A DNA stretch of 64,000 nt from Hyphomicrobium nitrativorans NL23 (GTDB lineage Bacteria; Pseudomonadota; Alphaproteobacteria; Rhizobiales; Hyphomicrobiaceae), in assembly GCF_000503895.1 (NCBI RefSeq), contig NC_022997.1, positions 764,501 through 828,500 of the forward strand. The letters run 5' to 3'. The translations under genes were made by a program, and so were the position numbers. Shown here one piece after another: positions 33,564 through 42,703 of the stretch (its first letter is position 1; the number at the start of each line of letters is the position of its first letter). The notes beneath the pieces were generated by a model. That model had not been told where the DNA came from and did not search any database. It saw only the letters and a program-made list of their open reading frames with translations.

Positions 33564-34223
33564 TCAGGCGTTCTCGTCACCCGAGGCGACGCGGCCCATC
33601 CATTCCTCCTCGGTGATGTTGCCGGCCTTCTCGACGGCGGCGAGTTCGTGCGGGCGCAGGATGTCCTGGAGGCCGTCGATGCGCTTCCATTCGCAGAGCG
33701 GCGTTTCGACCTCGGCGCGCGGGACGTATCGGGAGGCCGTCTTCTTCTCGTAGCGGTGGACGTAGCGCGGGCAGTTGATCCAGATCTCCGAGACGGCGAC
33801 GCGCACCGCCAGCTCCGCCTCGTTGAAGAGGCCGAGCAGGTCGCCGTCTTTCACCACTTCCGCGCGGCCCTGAAGGCGGAGACGGAACGGTTTTTCGAAA
33901 TCGATGAAGAGACAACCGATCTCGGCGTGGCCGGTGATGTTGCCGGTGGAGTAGTGCATGCCGTTGCCGTCATAGCTCGGGAAGGCGATCGTGCCGGCGT
34001 CGAGCACGCGGACGAAGCCGGGGTCTCCGCCCTTGTAGGAGACGGTTGGGCGGCCGTTGTGATCGACCGTCGAGAGGAAAAACATGTCGCGGCTCTCGAT
34101 GAACGCGCGGGCTGTGTCGTCGATCTCCGGCTTGACGGCGATGGCTTCGATACGGTCGGCCATGGCGCGGCTTGCGAAATGGTCCTGCAATTCCCGATGC
34201 TGGGGTCCGTATAGGCGGCTCAT
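33564..34223 (-). CDS. Pyridoxamine 5'-phosphate oxidase family FMN-binding protein
   Basis: The 219-residue protein fits the split-barrel flavin-binding family: FIESRDMFFLSTVDHNGRPTVSYKGG, then LAFPSYDGNGMHYSTGNI-like strands, IGCLFIDFEKPFRLRLQGRAEV and a C-terminal SEIWINCPRYVHRYEK. Proteins with this order are predicted flavin-dependent oxidoreductases, not the vitamin B6 enzyme PdxH itself. The substrate is unknown. Confidence 0.85.
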   Translation of the reverse strand: MSRLYGPQHRELQDHFASRAMADRIEAIAVKPEIDDTARAFIESRDMFFLSTVDHNGRPTVSYKGGDPGFVRVLDAGTIAFPSYDGNGMHYSTGNITGHAEIGCLFIDFEKPFRLRLQGRAEVVKDGDLLGLFNEAELAVRVAVSEIWINCPRYVHRYEKKTASRYVPRAEVETPLCEWKRIDGLQDILRPHELAAVEKAGNITEEEWMGRVASGDENA

Positions 34224-34404
34224 GGACTTCCTCCCCTTGTCATGCCCGGTCGCGCGGAACGGCGCGCCGGATCTGTCGATGGCTTTTTGCTTACCACGCA
34301 GCGGACTTTACCGCAGCGTTCCGTGCGTAACAGCGGCATAGGGCCGTGTCTTGTACGTTCGGGTCATGACAGATCGCGGAACGCGAGATCTTTTGGAGGT
34401 TGCC

Positions 34405-34740
34405 ATGACGCCCTCGACCCTGATCGCCCCCGTTTTCAAGTCTACGGCCGTCCGCGCCGTTCTTGCCGCGATCGCCGCCAGCGCCGCTTTCTCCGGGCAG
34501 GCGAATGCCGTGAGCCTCGGCGTCAAGCTCGCCTGCGCTTCGGACTACTACTCCTATTGCAGCCAGCATGGCGTCGGCAGCCCGGCCGTCCGGTCGTGCA
34601 TGCGGGCCAACGGACCCAAGCTTTCGAACCGCTGCGTCAACGCCCTGATCGGCGCGGGCGAGGTTTCGCGCGGCGAAGTCGAGCGCCGCCGGGCCGTTGC
34701 GGCCCGCTCCAAGGCTTCGAGGACCGCTTCCGCCAACTGA
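34405..34740 (+). CDS. Small exported cysteine-rich-repeat protein
   Basis: The 111-residue protein has a signal peptide ending near GQANAVS, then a segment with regularly spaced cysteines: LACASDYYSYCSQHG, VRSCMRANGPKLSNRCVNAL, as in Cys-rich GLG1-like repeats, and a basic Ser/Arg/Ala tail. TTTTGGAGG precedes the ATG at 34405; the frame opens earlier at 34351 but without a binding site. The function is unknown. Confidence 0.7.
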   Translation: MTPSTLIAPVFKSTAVRAVLAAIAASAAFSGQANAVSLGVKLACASDYYSYCSQHGVGSPAVRSCMRANGPKLSNRCVNALIGAGEVSRGEVERRRAVAARSKASRTASAN

Positions 34741-34762
34741 TCTTTCCGTTCTCTTATGAAAG

Positions 34763-34799
34763 CGGGGACGCGATCCTTGCCGGTTCGCGCCCCCGTTTT
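34763..34799 (+). terminator. Rho-independent terminator
   Basis: CGGGGACGCGA (34763-34773) pairs with TCGCGCCCCCG (34785-34795) with one A-C mismatch, followed by TTTTC. It lies 22 bases after the stop of the Cys-rich gene. Confidence 0.75.
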
Positions 34800-34822
34800 C
34801 CGTGTCCACAGCCCGCCAATGC

Positions 34823-35359
34823 TCAATCGTCGTCGTCAGACGAACCGCCGTGCTCGGCTTTGATGGCGTCGACGCCGGCCTCGAAGATGCCGTTGATGAC
34901 GTCGCGCGCTTCCTTGGCGTCCTTGCCCTCGGCGGGGTCGAAGGTGGCGCTCCAGGTCAGTTTCACGCCATCGAGATCGTCGCCCTCCGGCAAGACCTGA
35001 AACTGTGCGGAGTAGTTCTGCACCGGAAGCGGACTTTCGAGGATCGCATAACGATACATCGTGGCGCTGCTCGCAATGAGCTGCTCCCTGATCGTGCCGC
35101 CGCCCTTGAGCGTGAGTGTGCGGAACGTGTCGTCACCCTCTTTGCTCTCCTCGCACTTCTCGACCGCCGGGTGCCAATCCTGGATCGCGCACCAGCCGCC
35201 GTACTTGTCCCAGAAGGCCTTGCGCTCTGCTTCGGCGGTGCCCTTTTCGACATCGAACTCGTATTTCTTTGCCGCCACGACACTGGCAGCAAAGGCAACG
35301 CTCGCGCCAAGTGCGAGAGCGGCTGCAGATGCCGCAATGGCGACGATCGGTTTCTTCAT
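34823..35359 (-). CDS. Exported SRPBCC-like protein
   Basis: The 178-residue protein starts MKKPIVAIAASAAALALGASVAFA, a clear signal peptide, which fixes the start at 35359 although the frame is open to 35533. The mature part has the strand pattern of SRPBCC/polyketide-cyclase folds (FWDKYGGWCAIQDWHPAVEKCE, TLTLKGGGTIREQLIAS, YRYAILESPLPVQNY, LTWSATFDPAEGKDAKEARDVINGIFEAGV) and ends in a poly-Asp tail. Members bind hydrophobic ligands. The ligand is unknown. Confidence 0.75.
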   Translation of the reverse strand: MKKPIVAIAASAAALALGASVAFAASVVAAKKYEFDVEKGTAEAERKAFWDKYGGWCAIQDWHPAVEKCEESKEGDDTFRTLTLKGGGTIREQLIASSATMYRYAILESPLPVQNYSAQFQVLPEGDDLDGVKLTWSATFDPAEGKDAKEARDVINGIFEAGVDAIKAEHGGSSDDDD

Positions 35360-35502
35360 CAGCGTTTTCTCCCTAGAGACGTCGGGTGAGGCCCCGTTTC
35401 GAAGCTGCGATGTTACATCGTAGCGTATAATTATCCCGAGCCCAGTCAGGAAGCCCTTGCAATCACACATATTCGTGTAGCGGTGCGCGCAAGGGAGGGC
35501 GC

Positions 35503-35787
35503 CTAGAGGCCGTCCCGGAGGTAGCGGGGCCATTTGCGCGGGACGATCAGCACCAGATCGAAGCCGATGTCGTGCGATTGATAGCGCGTGTTCTGAGCGA
35601 GCCAGAGACTGGCCGCGCGCCGAATTCTGTCGCGCTGATAAGGTGTTAGGGCGGCTTCGGCAGCTTCTGGAGACGGGCGGCGCTTGACCTCGACGAAGGC
35701 CAGGCGGCGTCCGCGGATGGCGATGAGATCGATTTCTCCGAGCCGCGTCCGTTGGCGGCGGCTCACGATGCGGTAGCCGCGCAGCAT
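35503..35787 (-). CDS. yraN: YraN/UPF0102 family protein, short N-terminus
   Basis: The 94-residue frame contains the nuclease-like UPF0102 core: GYRIVSRRQRTRLGEIDLIAIRGRRLAFVEVKRR, with the conserved Glu-Asp-Glu-Lys set, and YQRDRIRRAA. Family members are usually about 120 residues, starting 25-30 residues earlier. A candidate start at 35867, just after rsmI, opens such a basic N-terminus but in another frame, ending at a TGA near 35,788. The gene may use the internal ATG at 35787, or one base may be missing or extra. The place after rsmI is the usual one. Confidence 0.8.
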   Translation of the reverse strand: MLRGYRIVSRRQRTRLGEIDLIAIRGRRLAFVEVKRRPSPEAAEAALTPYQRDRIRRAASLWLAQNTRYQSHDIGFDLVLIVPRKWPRYLRDGL

Positions 35788-35869
35788 CAGGGCGAGTGGC
35801 CTTGCCGTTCGCTCTTGCGCCGGGCGGCGCGCGCGTCTCCGTCGGAGTGTCGGCGCGGCGCCCGCATGG

Positions 35870-36790
35870 TCATTGGCGGCGTTTGAGGTCGAGGGCGATG
35901 TCGTAGACGCGCGCCTTGGGGACCTTCAGCGTGTCGGCCACCATTTTTGTGGCGTCACGGAGGCTCAGGGTTTCGAGCGCGGGGGCGAGGCGTTCGGCAA
36001 TGGTGGCGTCGCTCGCCTCCTCATCGGCTGGGGGGCCGACGACGATCACGACTTCGCCCTTGGGCGGGTCGCTTTCCGCCTTTTCCGCAAGCTCGGCGAG
36101 CGTGCCGCGGCGGACTTCCTCATGCAGTTTCGTGAGTTCGCGGGCGAGAACGGCTTCGCGGTCGCCCAGGCGATCCCTAAGGTCTGCGAGGGTTGCGGCG
36201 GCGCGGTTGGGGGCTTCGAAGAAAACGAGCGTGCCCGGCACGGCAGCCAGCTCGGCTATACGGCTGTTCCGTGCGCCTTCTTTCGGCGGTAGGAAGCCCG
36301 CAAAAAAGAAGGCGTCGGTCGGCAGGCCCGCGACGGTCAGCGCCGCGAGGCTGGCGGATGGGCCGGGCACCGCCGTCACGGCGTGCCCTGCCGCAGCCGC
36401 GTCCCGAACGAGCTTGAAACCGGGGTCGGAAATCAGCGGGGTTCCTGCGTCGCTGATCAGGGCCACGGCGCGGCCGGCGGCGAGTTCGCGCACGATGCGT
36501 GGGCGCTCTGTCTCGGCGTTGTGCTCGTGGTAGGGGCGCAGGGTTGCCCGGATCGCGTAATGAGCGAGGAGCGTGCGGCTGTGGCGGGTGTCCTCGCAGT
36601 AGACGACATCGGCGCGGGCGAGGGTTGCAATGGCGCGTAATGAGATGTCGGCCAGGTGCCCGATGGGGGTTGCGACGAGGTAGAGGCCAGGCGTGAGCGG
36701 TTGAGCGAGCTGGCGGTCGACCTCGAATACGACGCGATTGGCCGTCGTCGAGGAGGCTGCCGTTTCGGTTTCCCGCGTATCGTCGGGCAT
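35870..36790 (-). CDS. rsmI: 16S rRNA (cytidine1402-2'-O)-methyltransferase
   Basis: The 306-residue protein is a tetrapyrrole-methylase-fold enzyme that modifies C1402 of 16S rRNA with SAM. Motifs are LYLVATPIGHLADISLRAI, VYCEDTRHSRTLLAHY, ALISDAGTPLISDPGFKLV, TAVPGPSASLAALTVAGLPTD and FFEAPNRAAATLADL. yraN follows on the same strand, and the LpoA-like gene is divergent, the standard alphaproteobacterial arrangement. Confidence 0.95.
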   Translation of the reverse strand: MPDDTRETETAASSTTANRVVFEVDRQLAQPLTPGLYLVATPIGHLADISLRAIATLARADVVYCEDTRHSRTLLAHYAIRATLRPYHEHNAETERPRIVRELAAGRAVALISDAGTPLISDPGFKLVRDAAAAGHAVTAVPGPSASLAALTVAGLPTDAFFFAGFLPPKEGARNSRIAELAAVPGTLVFFEAPNRAAATLADLRDRLGDREAVLARELTKLHEEVRRGTLAELAEKAESDPPKGEVVIVVGPPADEEASDATIAERLAPALETLSLRDATKMVADTLKVPKARVYDIALDLKRRQ

Positions 36791-37036
36791 GTCATCCGCT
36801 CCGGTTGACGCGCGCTGGTTAACGGTGCGCCGTGCCAGCGCCGGGCGACATTCGCCGACTGTTGCGCGACCACGTTTTCACCCTTTTGCCGTGAAAGATC
36901 CAAGCCATATTTCGGTGGGGGGCACAATTCGCTTCACCCTGCCGTCCACGAGCTGTAACGAAATCTTCCCAACCTCATTGCCAGGTTTGGCTGTAACCTC
37001 GCGTGCGATCTCCATAAGGCCGACGGTGTTTTCTGC

Positions 37037-38320
37037 GTGACGACCGATTCTTGCCGGCCGCCCTCCATTCGGCCCGACAGCGGAGTTCCTGGCCGGCTCG
37101 CGGTTCGAGCCGCGCGGGCGCTTACGTGGTGGCGCCTCATCCTTGTCGGCGCGGCCGCTCTGTGGCTAGCGGCTTGCGCCACCAATCTCGGCGGATCGGA
37201 CAGCTCCACCGAAGGGCTCGGTGCGGGACCGCCCACGGCGCCAGCCGGAAATGGACGCCCACGGAAACCCGTGCGCATCGGAATGTTGCTGCCGCTCTCG
37301 GGCTTCGGCCCGCAGGCGGCGACGGCGCGTGGCATGAAACAGGGCGGGGAACTCGCGCTTTTCGAACTCGATACGCCGCTCGTACAACTTATCGTCAAGG
37401 ACGATGGGGGGACCGCGCAGGGCGCGGCGCAGGCTGCGACGGACGCGATCGGCGAGGGCGCGGAAATCCTTGTCGGGCCGCTGACGGCGGAAGCGACCGT
37501 TGCGGTTGCTCCGGTCGCGCGGCAGGCCAACGTGCCGGTGCTCTCGTTCTCCAACGATCGGCGCGCGGCGGGACCGGGCGTCTACCTCATGAGCGTTCTG
37601 CCGGAGCAGGAGGTGGAGCGGATCGTGGCCTATGCCGCGGCGCGCGGCAAACGCCGCTTTGCGGCCCTGCTGCCGGATGACGGCTATGGACAGGTGATCG
37701 AGCCTGCACTGCATCGCGCGGCGCAGCGCCATGGGGGATCGGTCGCGGCCGTGACACGCTATCCGTTGACGGCCAACGCGATGCTGGAGCCGGTGAGGAT
37801 GCTGGCCGACGGGCTCCGGCAAAGCACCGATACGGTCGCGCCTGTCGACACGCTGCTGGTCGCGGGTGGTGCGGAGGTGCTGCCGCAGATCGATCCCATC
37901 CTCACCTATTCGGGTGTCAGGGGCGATACGGTGCAGTTCATCGGCACGGGTGGCTGGGATTATCCCAACGCCGGGCGTGCGCAGGCTTTCGTCGGTGGCT
38001 GGTATCCCGGGCCCGATCCGCACGGATGGCGCGATTATGTGCAGCGGTTCTCGCGGACGTTCGGTCAGCCACCGCCGCGGCTTTCGAGCCTGGCGTACGA
38101 TGCCGTGAGCATTGCGATCACGCTGTCTTCAGCCGAGCCTGGGCAGCGGTTTACGACCGAGACGCTGACGCGGCCGGCCGGATTTACGGGGATCGACGGG
38201 CATCTGAGGTTTCGCGCCGACGGGTTATCCGAGCGGGCGATTGCGGTGCTGGAGTTGCAGACCTTCGGCGGGCACGTGCTCGATCCCGCGCAGTCCGTTC
38301 CGCCGCCCGACGGGCGGTGA
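37037..38320 (+). CDS. LpoA-like lipoprotein with periplasmic-binding fold (PBP activator)
   Basis: The 427-residue protein starts with GTG at 37037, has a basic N-terminus, a hydrophobic segment and a lipobox LAACATN. The rest is a type I periplasmic binding fold: KPVRIGMLLPLSGFGPQAATARGMKQGGELALFEL, LIVKDDGGTAQGAAQAATDAI, GAEILVGPLTAEATVAVAPVA and VPVLSFSNDR. Proteins of this type beside rsmI correspond to the C-terminal domain of LpoA, which activates penicillin-binding protein 1A. Amino-acid binding is an alternative, but context favours a cell-wall role. Confidence 0.85.
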   Translation: MTTDSCRPPSIRPDSGVPGRLAVRAARALTWWRLILVGAAALWLAACATNLGGSDSSTEGLGAGPPTAPAGNGRPRKPVRIGMLLPLSGFGPQAATARGMKQGGELALFELDTPLVQLIVKDDGGTAQGAAQAATDAIGEGAEILVGPLTAEATVAVAPVARQANVPVLSFSNDRRAAGPGVYLMSVLPEQEVERIVAYAAARGKRRFAALLPDDGYGQVIEPALHRAAQRHGGSVAAVTRYPLTANAMLEPVRMLADGLRQSTDTVAPVDTLLVAGGAEVLPQIDPILTYSGVRGDTVQFIGTGGWDYPNAGRAQAFVGGWYPGPDPHGWRDYVQRFSRTFGQPPPRLSSLAYDAVSIAITLSSAEPGQRFTTETLTRPAGFTGIDGHLRFRADGLSERAIAVLELQTFGGHVLDPAQSVPPPDGR

Positions 38321-38345
38321 GGTGCTCAGGGCGCTTTTCCCGGAC

Positions 38346-38993
38346 TTAAGCTGCCGTGAGAAGGCGGTCCTTCGGGCGTGTTGCGGCGTTTCTCCGCGAC
38401 AGGGCGAGAAGCGCTTCAATCGAGGTGTCGAGCCGGACGGCGGCATCGCCGTCCGCGGGCTTTTGCTCCGTCCGGGCGGGAGCCTTGCTCAGCGCGGGGC
38501 TCAACTCGTCCCGCATCCGGTCGAGGACGTACGTGATTGCGCCGAGCTGCTCGCGGGCCTTTTCGTGCAGCTCCACGGCTCTTTCGACGCCTTTCGCGCC
38601 GCTCACCAACGGCTCTGTGGCCAGCGCCCAGGACAGCGGATCGTCCAGCAGATCGGCTTCGACGCGGGCGACGACGCGTGTCTGGACGGTTGCGACGGGA
38701 ACGGCCTTGGCCGGTGCCACGGCCTCGCGCACCAGGAGCGGCTTCATGCGCACAACGGCGGCGGCGCCTGCTTCAGCCGTGCGGCGCGCGCGCGAGAACG
38801 CGGCAGAAGCGCGTTCCGGCAGGCGGCGGCTCTCCTCCATGACGAGGAAAACGAGATCCTCGAACCAGAATGGGTTGGAAGAGGTCATCCGGAAGCTAGG
38901 CATTTTCGGTTTTCCGCGTGCGCTGGAATTCGATCTCAAAGTCTGTTGCGTACGCACTACCGGCATGCCGACCCTTTTCGGCATTTTACTCAT
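38346..38993 (-). CDS. Hypothetical soluble protein
   Basis: The frame encodes 215 residues; a later start at 38903 (MPSFRMTSSNPFWFEDLVFL) would give 185 and fits better with a normal N-terminus. The protein is Ala-rich and helical, with a short conserved-looking block VERAVELHEKAREQLGAITYVLDRMRDEL. It has no membrane segment and no recognisable domain. The function is unknown. Confidence 0.55.
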   Translation of the reverse strand: MSKMPKRVGMPVVRTQQTLRSNSSARGKPKMPSFRMTSSNPFWFEDLVFLVMEESRRLPERASAAFSRARRTAEAGAAAVVRMKPLLVREAVAPAKAVPVATVQTRVVARVEADLLDDPLSWALATEPLVSGAKGVERAVELHEKAREQLGAITYVLDRMRDELSPALSKAPARTEQKPADGDAAVRLDTSIEALLALSRRNAATRPKDRLLTAA

Positions 38994-39172
38994 CCATGAA
39001 AGCTGAGCTTATTCGCTGCCTTAGGCAAGCGTGTTGCTAGTCTTTTTATGTTTTGGCGATGCTTTTTCAAGGAGTCCGCGCCGAAATACGTGGTTTACGG
39101 TTTATGAGCCCGCCAAGTTGCAGGGACTCCCAATTCGTTTCTTCGCAGGCGGAGAAAAAAGGAGGCTCTCGC

Positions 39173-40732
39173 TCAATTGCCGGGAGCGGGGAGAAAAACC
39201 GGGAGGGCTGCCGCGGCGATGCCGGCTACGGGCGAGATCGAGGGTGCGGCTCTTTCCGGTGCACGCGCTTCCTGGACGGGCATCGGCCCGCGGTAGCGGT
39301 AGTGGCCGGTGATCCGGTCGACGAAGAGCGCGTCTTCGAGCTGCGGGCCCCAGCCCCGATTGTGCACGATCATCGGGCGGCCGGAAGGCGCAATTTCCGA
39401 GGATACGATTGCGATGTGCGAGCGCGAGCCTCTGTTCTGCGGCCGGTGATAGGTCACGATATCGCCGGGTCTGTAATCCTCGGCGAAGGGCGAGACGGGG
39501 AGGCTTTCGCCGTGGGCGGCGAAGAAGCGGCGCAGCACCTCGGTGCGGCGATGGTCGATGTTGCGGTCGCCCCGGCCTGAGCGGGTTTGGTGGACGAGCG
39601 CCTGCAGGTCGAGCCCGAGCGCGCGGTAGGCGCGTACGACAACGTCGGTGCAGACGCCGAACATGTGGTGCACGTCGCCCATGGGATAGGCGATGCTGCG
39701 ATAGGTGTCGTTGTAGACAACGAAGACCGTGGTCTGCGCTTCGGCCGCTTCGGCGAGGCGGAGCCCGAAGGCTTCGGGGCTGAGCGAGACGGGCGCGGCG
39801 GTGCTGACGGGAAGCGTGCCGGTCATGACAGGGGCGTTTCGCTCCGCATCCGCAACCGTACAGATGCCCGGCAGAATGGGCTGGCCGCTATCATCGGCCT
39901 CGAATGCTTCGATGGGTGCGGGCACGACGCTGGGCTGTCTCAGGCCGGCCACGGGGGCTGGGTTCAGAAAAGCCACGGTCGTTGGCGGTTCGGACGGCAG
40001 CGCTGCCGTTGCGGGAGCCTTGGTTTCCGGAATCGAGGACAAATTACGAGGCACCGGGGCCAAGTCCGCCGGGGTTGCCACCTGGCGGGCGTCGGCGTAG
40101 CCCGCTTGGGCGACGGCGGGGACCGTTGGTGCGGTGGGGTTCGGAGCTTCCGTTTCCGGTGTGCCGGCGAGCAGGCGCACGGCCGTTGCCGGCATCGCCG
40201 TTTCGCGAGCGATCGCCGGACGTGCCGCGGGCTCCGGCAACTCCGCTGCGGGGGGGAGGCCCGTTTTCGCGATGCCGGGGCGGATGGATGCCACTTCCCG
40301 ATCTGGCCCAACGATCGCGGCGAGCGTGACGTAGTCGTAGAGCGTGCGCATCGATTGATGGGCGACGAGGGCCGACGCCACGAGGAGGATCGGCAGGAAC
40401 AGAAGCAGCAGAACCTGGCGTTCGTCCCGCGAATAGGGAAGCGCGATTGTGCGTGGGGGCGTGCGCGAGTTTTCAAACGTCGAGCGGAGCTCGCCTGCCG
40501 AGATGCGCTGGGCGAGGCGTGCGAGTTCGGACCAGCCGCGGCGTGCTGAGGCGGTCCCGGAGGATCGGATCGCTGAGAGGTGGCGGCGGCCTATGGACGC
40601 GAGCGAGGTGTGCCGCTGGGCGCGGCCTGCGTGGCGCGCGCGCTGTGCCGGTGCGAGGGTACGCCGCGGAGCGATCGCCGGGCTTGGGGCACGGCGTTTG
40701 GCCTTCGGTTTGGGCTTCCGCGGCTTTTTCAC
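39173..40732 (-). CDS. Membrane-anchored DUF1287 protein (predicted cell-wall hydrolase fold)
   Basis: The 519-residue protein has a long basic N-terminus, one membrane segment (VLLLLFLPILLVASALVAHQ), a Pro/Ala-rich linker of about 200 residues and a C-terminal DUF1287 domain: GVCTDVVVRAYRALGLDLQALV, DRNIDHRRTEVLRRFF, YRPGDIVTYHRPQNRGSRSHIAIVSSE and PMIVHNRGWGP. The Cys-His arrangement is that of NlpC/P60-like amidases, so cutting of peptidoglycan is plausible. Most DUF1287 proteins are about 200 residues; the long linker here places the domain far into the periplasm. Confidence 0.8.
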   Translation of the reverse strand: MKKPRKPKPKAKRRAPSPAIAPRRTLAPAQRARHAGRAQRHTSLASIGRRHLSAIRSSGTASARRGWSELARLAQRISAGELRSTFENSRTPPRTIALPYSRDERQVLLLLFLPILLVASALVAHQSMRTLYDYVTLAAIVGPDREVASIRPGIAKTGLPPAAELPEPAARPAIARETAMPATAVRLLAGTPETEAPNPTAPTVPAVAQAGYADARQVATPADLAPVPRNLSSIPETKAPATAALPSEPPTTVAFLNPAPVAGLRQPSVVPAPIEAFEADDSGQPILPGICTVADAERNAPVMTGTLPVSTAAPVSLSPEAFGLRLAEAAEAQTTVFVVYNDTYRSIAYPMGDVHHMFGVCTDVVVRAYRALGLDLQALVHQTRSGRGDRNIDHRRTEVLRRFFAAHGESLPVSPFAEDYRPGDIVTYHRPQNRGSRSHIAIVSSEIAPSGRPMIVHNRGWGPQLEDALFVDRITGHYRYRGPMPVQEARAPERAAPSISPVAGIAAAALPVFLPAPGN

Positions 40733-40823
40733 CTAGCAAGCTCACTAACAGGCTCAGATATCGGGAAAATCCACGGTTGAAGTGTAGGCGATAAGCCGAT
40801 GGCGGGCCATCGGAAACATTGGT

Positions 40824-41813
40824 TTACGAACGGTCGTTAGCCGGAATGGTGGGCAGTTGATGCCCAAGGTCCACACGTGCGCGCACCTCCGCCGGCTCGA
40901 CGCCCTCGTCCCGAAACTCGGCCAGGGGGCGTGCGCCGGCGCTTTTGGCGAGCTTGCGTCCGTCGGGGCCGGTCAGCAGGCGGTGGTGATGATAGACCGG
41001 CCGGCGAATGCCGAGGAGGACTTGCAGAAGGCGGTGCAATCCGGTCGCGGCGTAAAGATCCCGGCCGCGCACTACGTGGGTGATGCCTTGGCGCGCGTCG
41101 TCGACCACGCAGGCGAGGTGGTAGCTCGTCGGGGTATCTTTGCGCACGATAATCGCATCTCCCCACACGGCGGGGTCTGCCTCGATCTCTTCGCCGGTTC
41201 CGTCGGCGGCGAGTTCGCAGAACGTCACGCGTCGCGCGTTCGTCCTGAGTGCGAGCACGTCGAGGGCCTGGTCCATGTCGAGGCGCAACGCGAACGGTTC
41301 ATTGCGCCTCATGCGCTCTGCAACTTCCTCCTTCGCGAGGCGTTTGTGCAGGCCGGGATAGAGCGGTGCGCCGTCCGGATCGCGTGCGCCCGGTGCACGC
41401 TTCGAGGCTTCGGCGATTTCGGCGCGCGTTGCGAAACAGGGATAGAGCAGGCCCAACTTGAGAAGCGTGTGGGCGGCGGCCTGGTAGGTCGCGAAATGCT
41501 CGCTCTGGCGCAGCACGGGCTCTTCCCAGCTCAGGCCGAGCCAGGCGAGGTCGTCGAAGATGCCGGTGACGTGCTCTTCGCGCGTGCGGGCGAGGTCGAT
41601 GTCCTCGATGCGAAGGAGAAAGCGGCCGCCGAAGCTTTGCGCCATGTCGAAGTTGAGAAACGCCGAGAGTGCGTGGCCGAGGTGGAGCGGGCCGTTCGGG
41701 CTCGGAGCGAAGCGGAATACGGGACGCGCTTCGCCGTTCGAACGATCGTCGCCGTCCGGCCGCCGCGGCAGCTCTGCGGGCCGCCAGCGGCGCGTGTATG
41801 TTTCCAATTTCAT
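40824..41813 (-). CDS. gluQ: Glutamyl-Q tRNA(Asp) synthetase
   Basis: The 329-residue protein is a shortened glutamyl-tRNA synthetase catalytic domain that attaches Glu to queuosine in tRNA-Asp. It has the HIGH-type motif VFRFAPSPNGPLHLGHA, RIEDIDLARTREEH, WGDAIIVRKDTPTSYHLACVVDDA, THVVRGRDL and the KMSKS equivalent GRKLAKS. The anticodon-binding domain of GltX is absent and the length is close to that of GluQ. The gene is divergent from the glycosylase gene. Confidence 0.93.
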   Translation of the reverse strand: MKLETYTRRWRPAELPRRPDGDDRSNGEARPVFRFAPSPNGPLHLGHALSAFLNFDMAQSFGGRFLLRIEDIDLARTREEHVTGIFDDLAWLGLSWEEPVLRQSEHFATYQAAAHTLLKLGLLYPCFATRAEIAEASKRAPGARDPDGAPLYPGLHKRLAKEEVAERMRRNEPFALRLDMDQALDVLALRTNARRVTFCELAADGTGEEIEADPAVWGDAIIVRKDTPTSYHLACVVDDARQGITHVVRGRDLYAATGLHRLLQVLLGIRRPVYHHHRLLTGPDGRKLAKSAGARPLAEFRDEGVEPAEVRARVDLGHQLPTIPANDRS

Positions 41814-41866
41814 GGACGAAGCCTACTTTGAGAGAGCGTCTGCGAAAAGCGGGGAGCGTCGATCTC

Positions 41867-42529
41867 ATGGCGAGGAAGATACGGGAGGCACGGAGGGTCC
41901 GCGTCAGCGCGACGTTGGAGAGCGCGCGCGACATCCGCGCCGGAGCGTTGGCGTTGCGGCGTCTGTGTCCGGTGATGCGGCGCGTGCATGACACGATCGG
42001 CGACCCTTTGCTGCGGCGCCATCCGGCAGGGTTCGAGGGCCTTGCGCGGATCGTCGTCGGGCAGCAGCTTTCCATTGCGAGTGCGGCTGCGATCTGGGCG
42101 CGCACAGTGCGCGCCGTCGATCCGTTCGATGCCGAGACGCTGCTCGCGCAGGACGATGCGACATTGCGGGCTGCCGGGTTGTCGCAAGGAAAGATGCGAA
42201 CGTTGCGGGCGGCTGCGAGCGCCATTCAAAGCGGCGCGCTCGTGCTCGATCAGGATATGGCCGATACGGAGCTTTTCGACGCGCTCGTGGGCGTGAGCGG
42301 CATCGGTCCATGGACGGCGGATATCTACCTGTTGTTTTGTCTTGGTCGGCCGGACGGCTTCGCGTCGGGTGATCTCGCGCTGCAGATTGCGGCCCAACGC
42401 GCATTCGCGTTCGAAACGCGACCCAGTTCGCGCGAATTGTTGGCGCTTGCCGAGCGGTGGCGGCCATGGCGAGGCGTGGCGGCGCATCTTCTCTGGGCGT
42501 TCTACGCACACCAGCGCGTTTCGCGGTAG
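41867..42529 (+). CDS. DNA-3-methyladenine glycosylase II (AlkA-like)
   Basis: The 220-residue protein removes alkylated bases from DNA. The HhH-GPD core is clear: GFEGLARIVVGQQLSIASAAAI, LRAAGLSQGKMRTLRAAA, the helix-hairpin-helix ALVGVSGIGPWTADIYLLF and the catalytic Asp in DGFASGDLALQ. The AlkA N-terminal domain is missing, as in many bacterial homologues. GGAG precedes the ATG at 41867; an ATG at 41798 is in frame but overlaps the gluQ start. Confidence 0.9.
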   Translation: MARKIREARRVRVSATLESARDIRAGALALRRLCPVMRRVHDTIGDPLLRRHPAGFEGLARIVVGQQLSIASAAAIWARTVRAVDPFDAETLLAQDDATLRAAGLSQGKMRTLRAAASAIQSGALVLDQDMADTELFDALVGVSGIGPWTADIYLLFCLGRPDGFASGDLALQIAAQRAFAFETRPSSRELLALAERWRPWRGVAAHLLWAFYAHQRVSR

Positions 42530-42703
42530 GCGTGCGATCCGAACGCGCCGTCGACGCGTATAAATTGGGTCATCCGACTGATACGACGCGGAAAGTTCCC
42601 ATTAGACAGGGGTTCTTCACAGAGCTGTCATGCGTCGCTAGTATCCGCACCCGATATCGGAGGGTTCCCTTCGATTCGACGCGAACCGATTGGAAGCAGC
42701 CTC

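Noticed and set aside
34298-34322. EcfG-type site upstream of the PNPOx-family gene
   Set aside because: GGAAC is present on the minus strand but no GTT follows at 16 or 17 bases.
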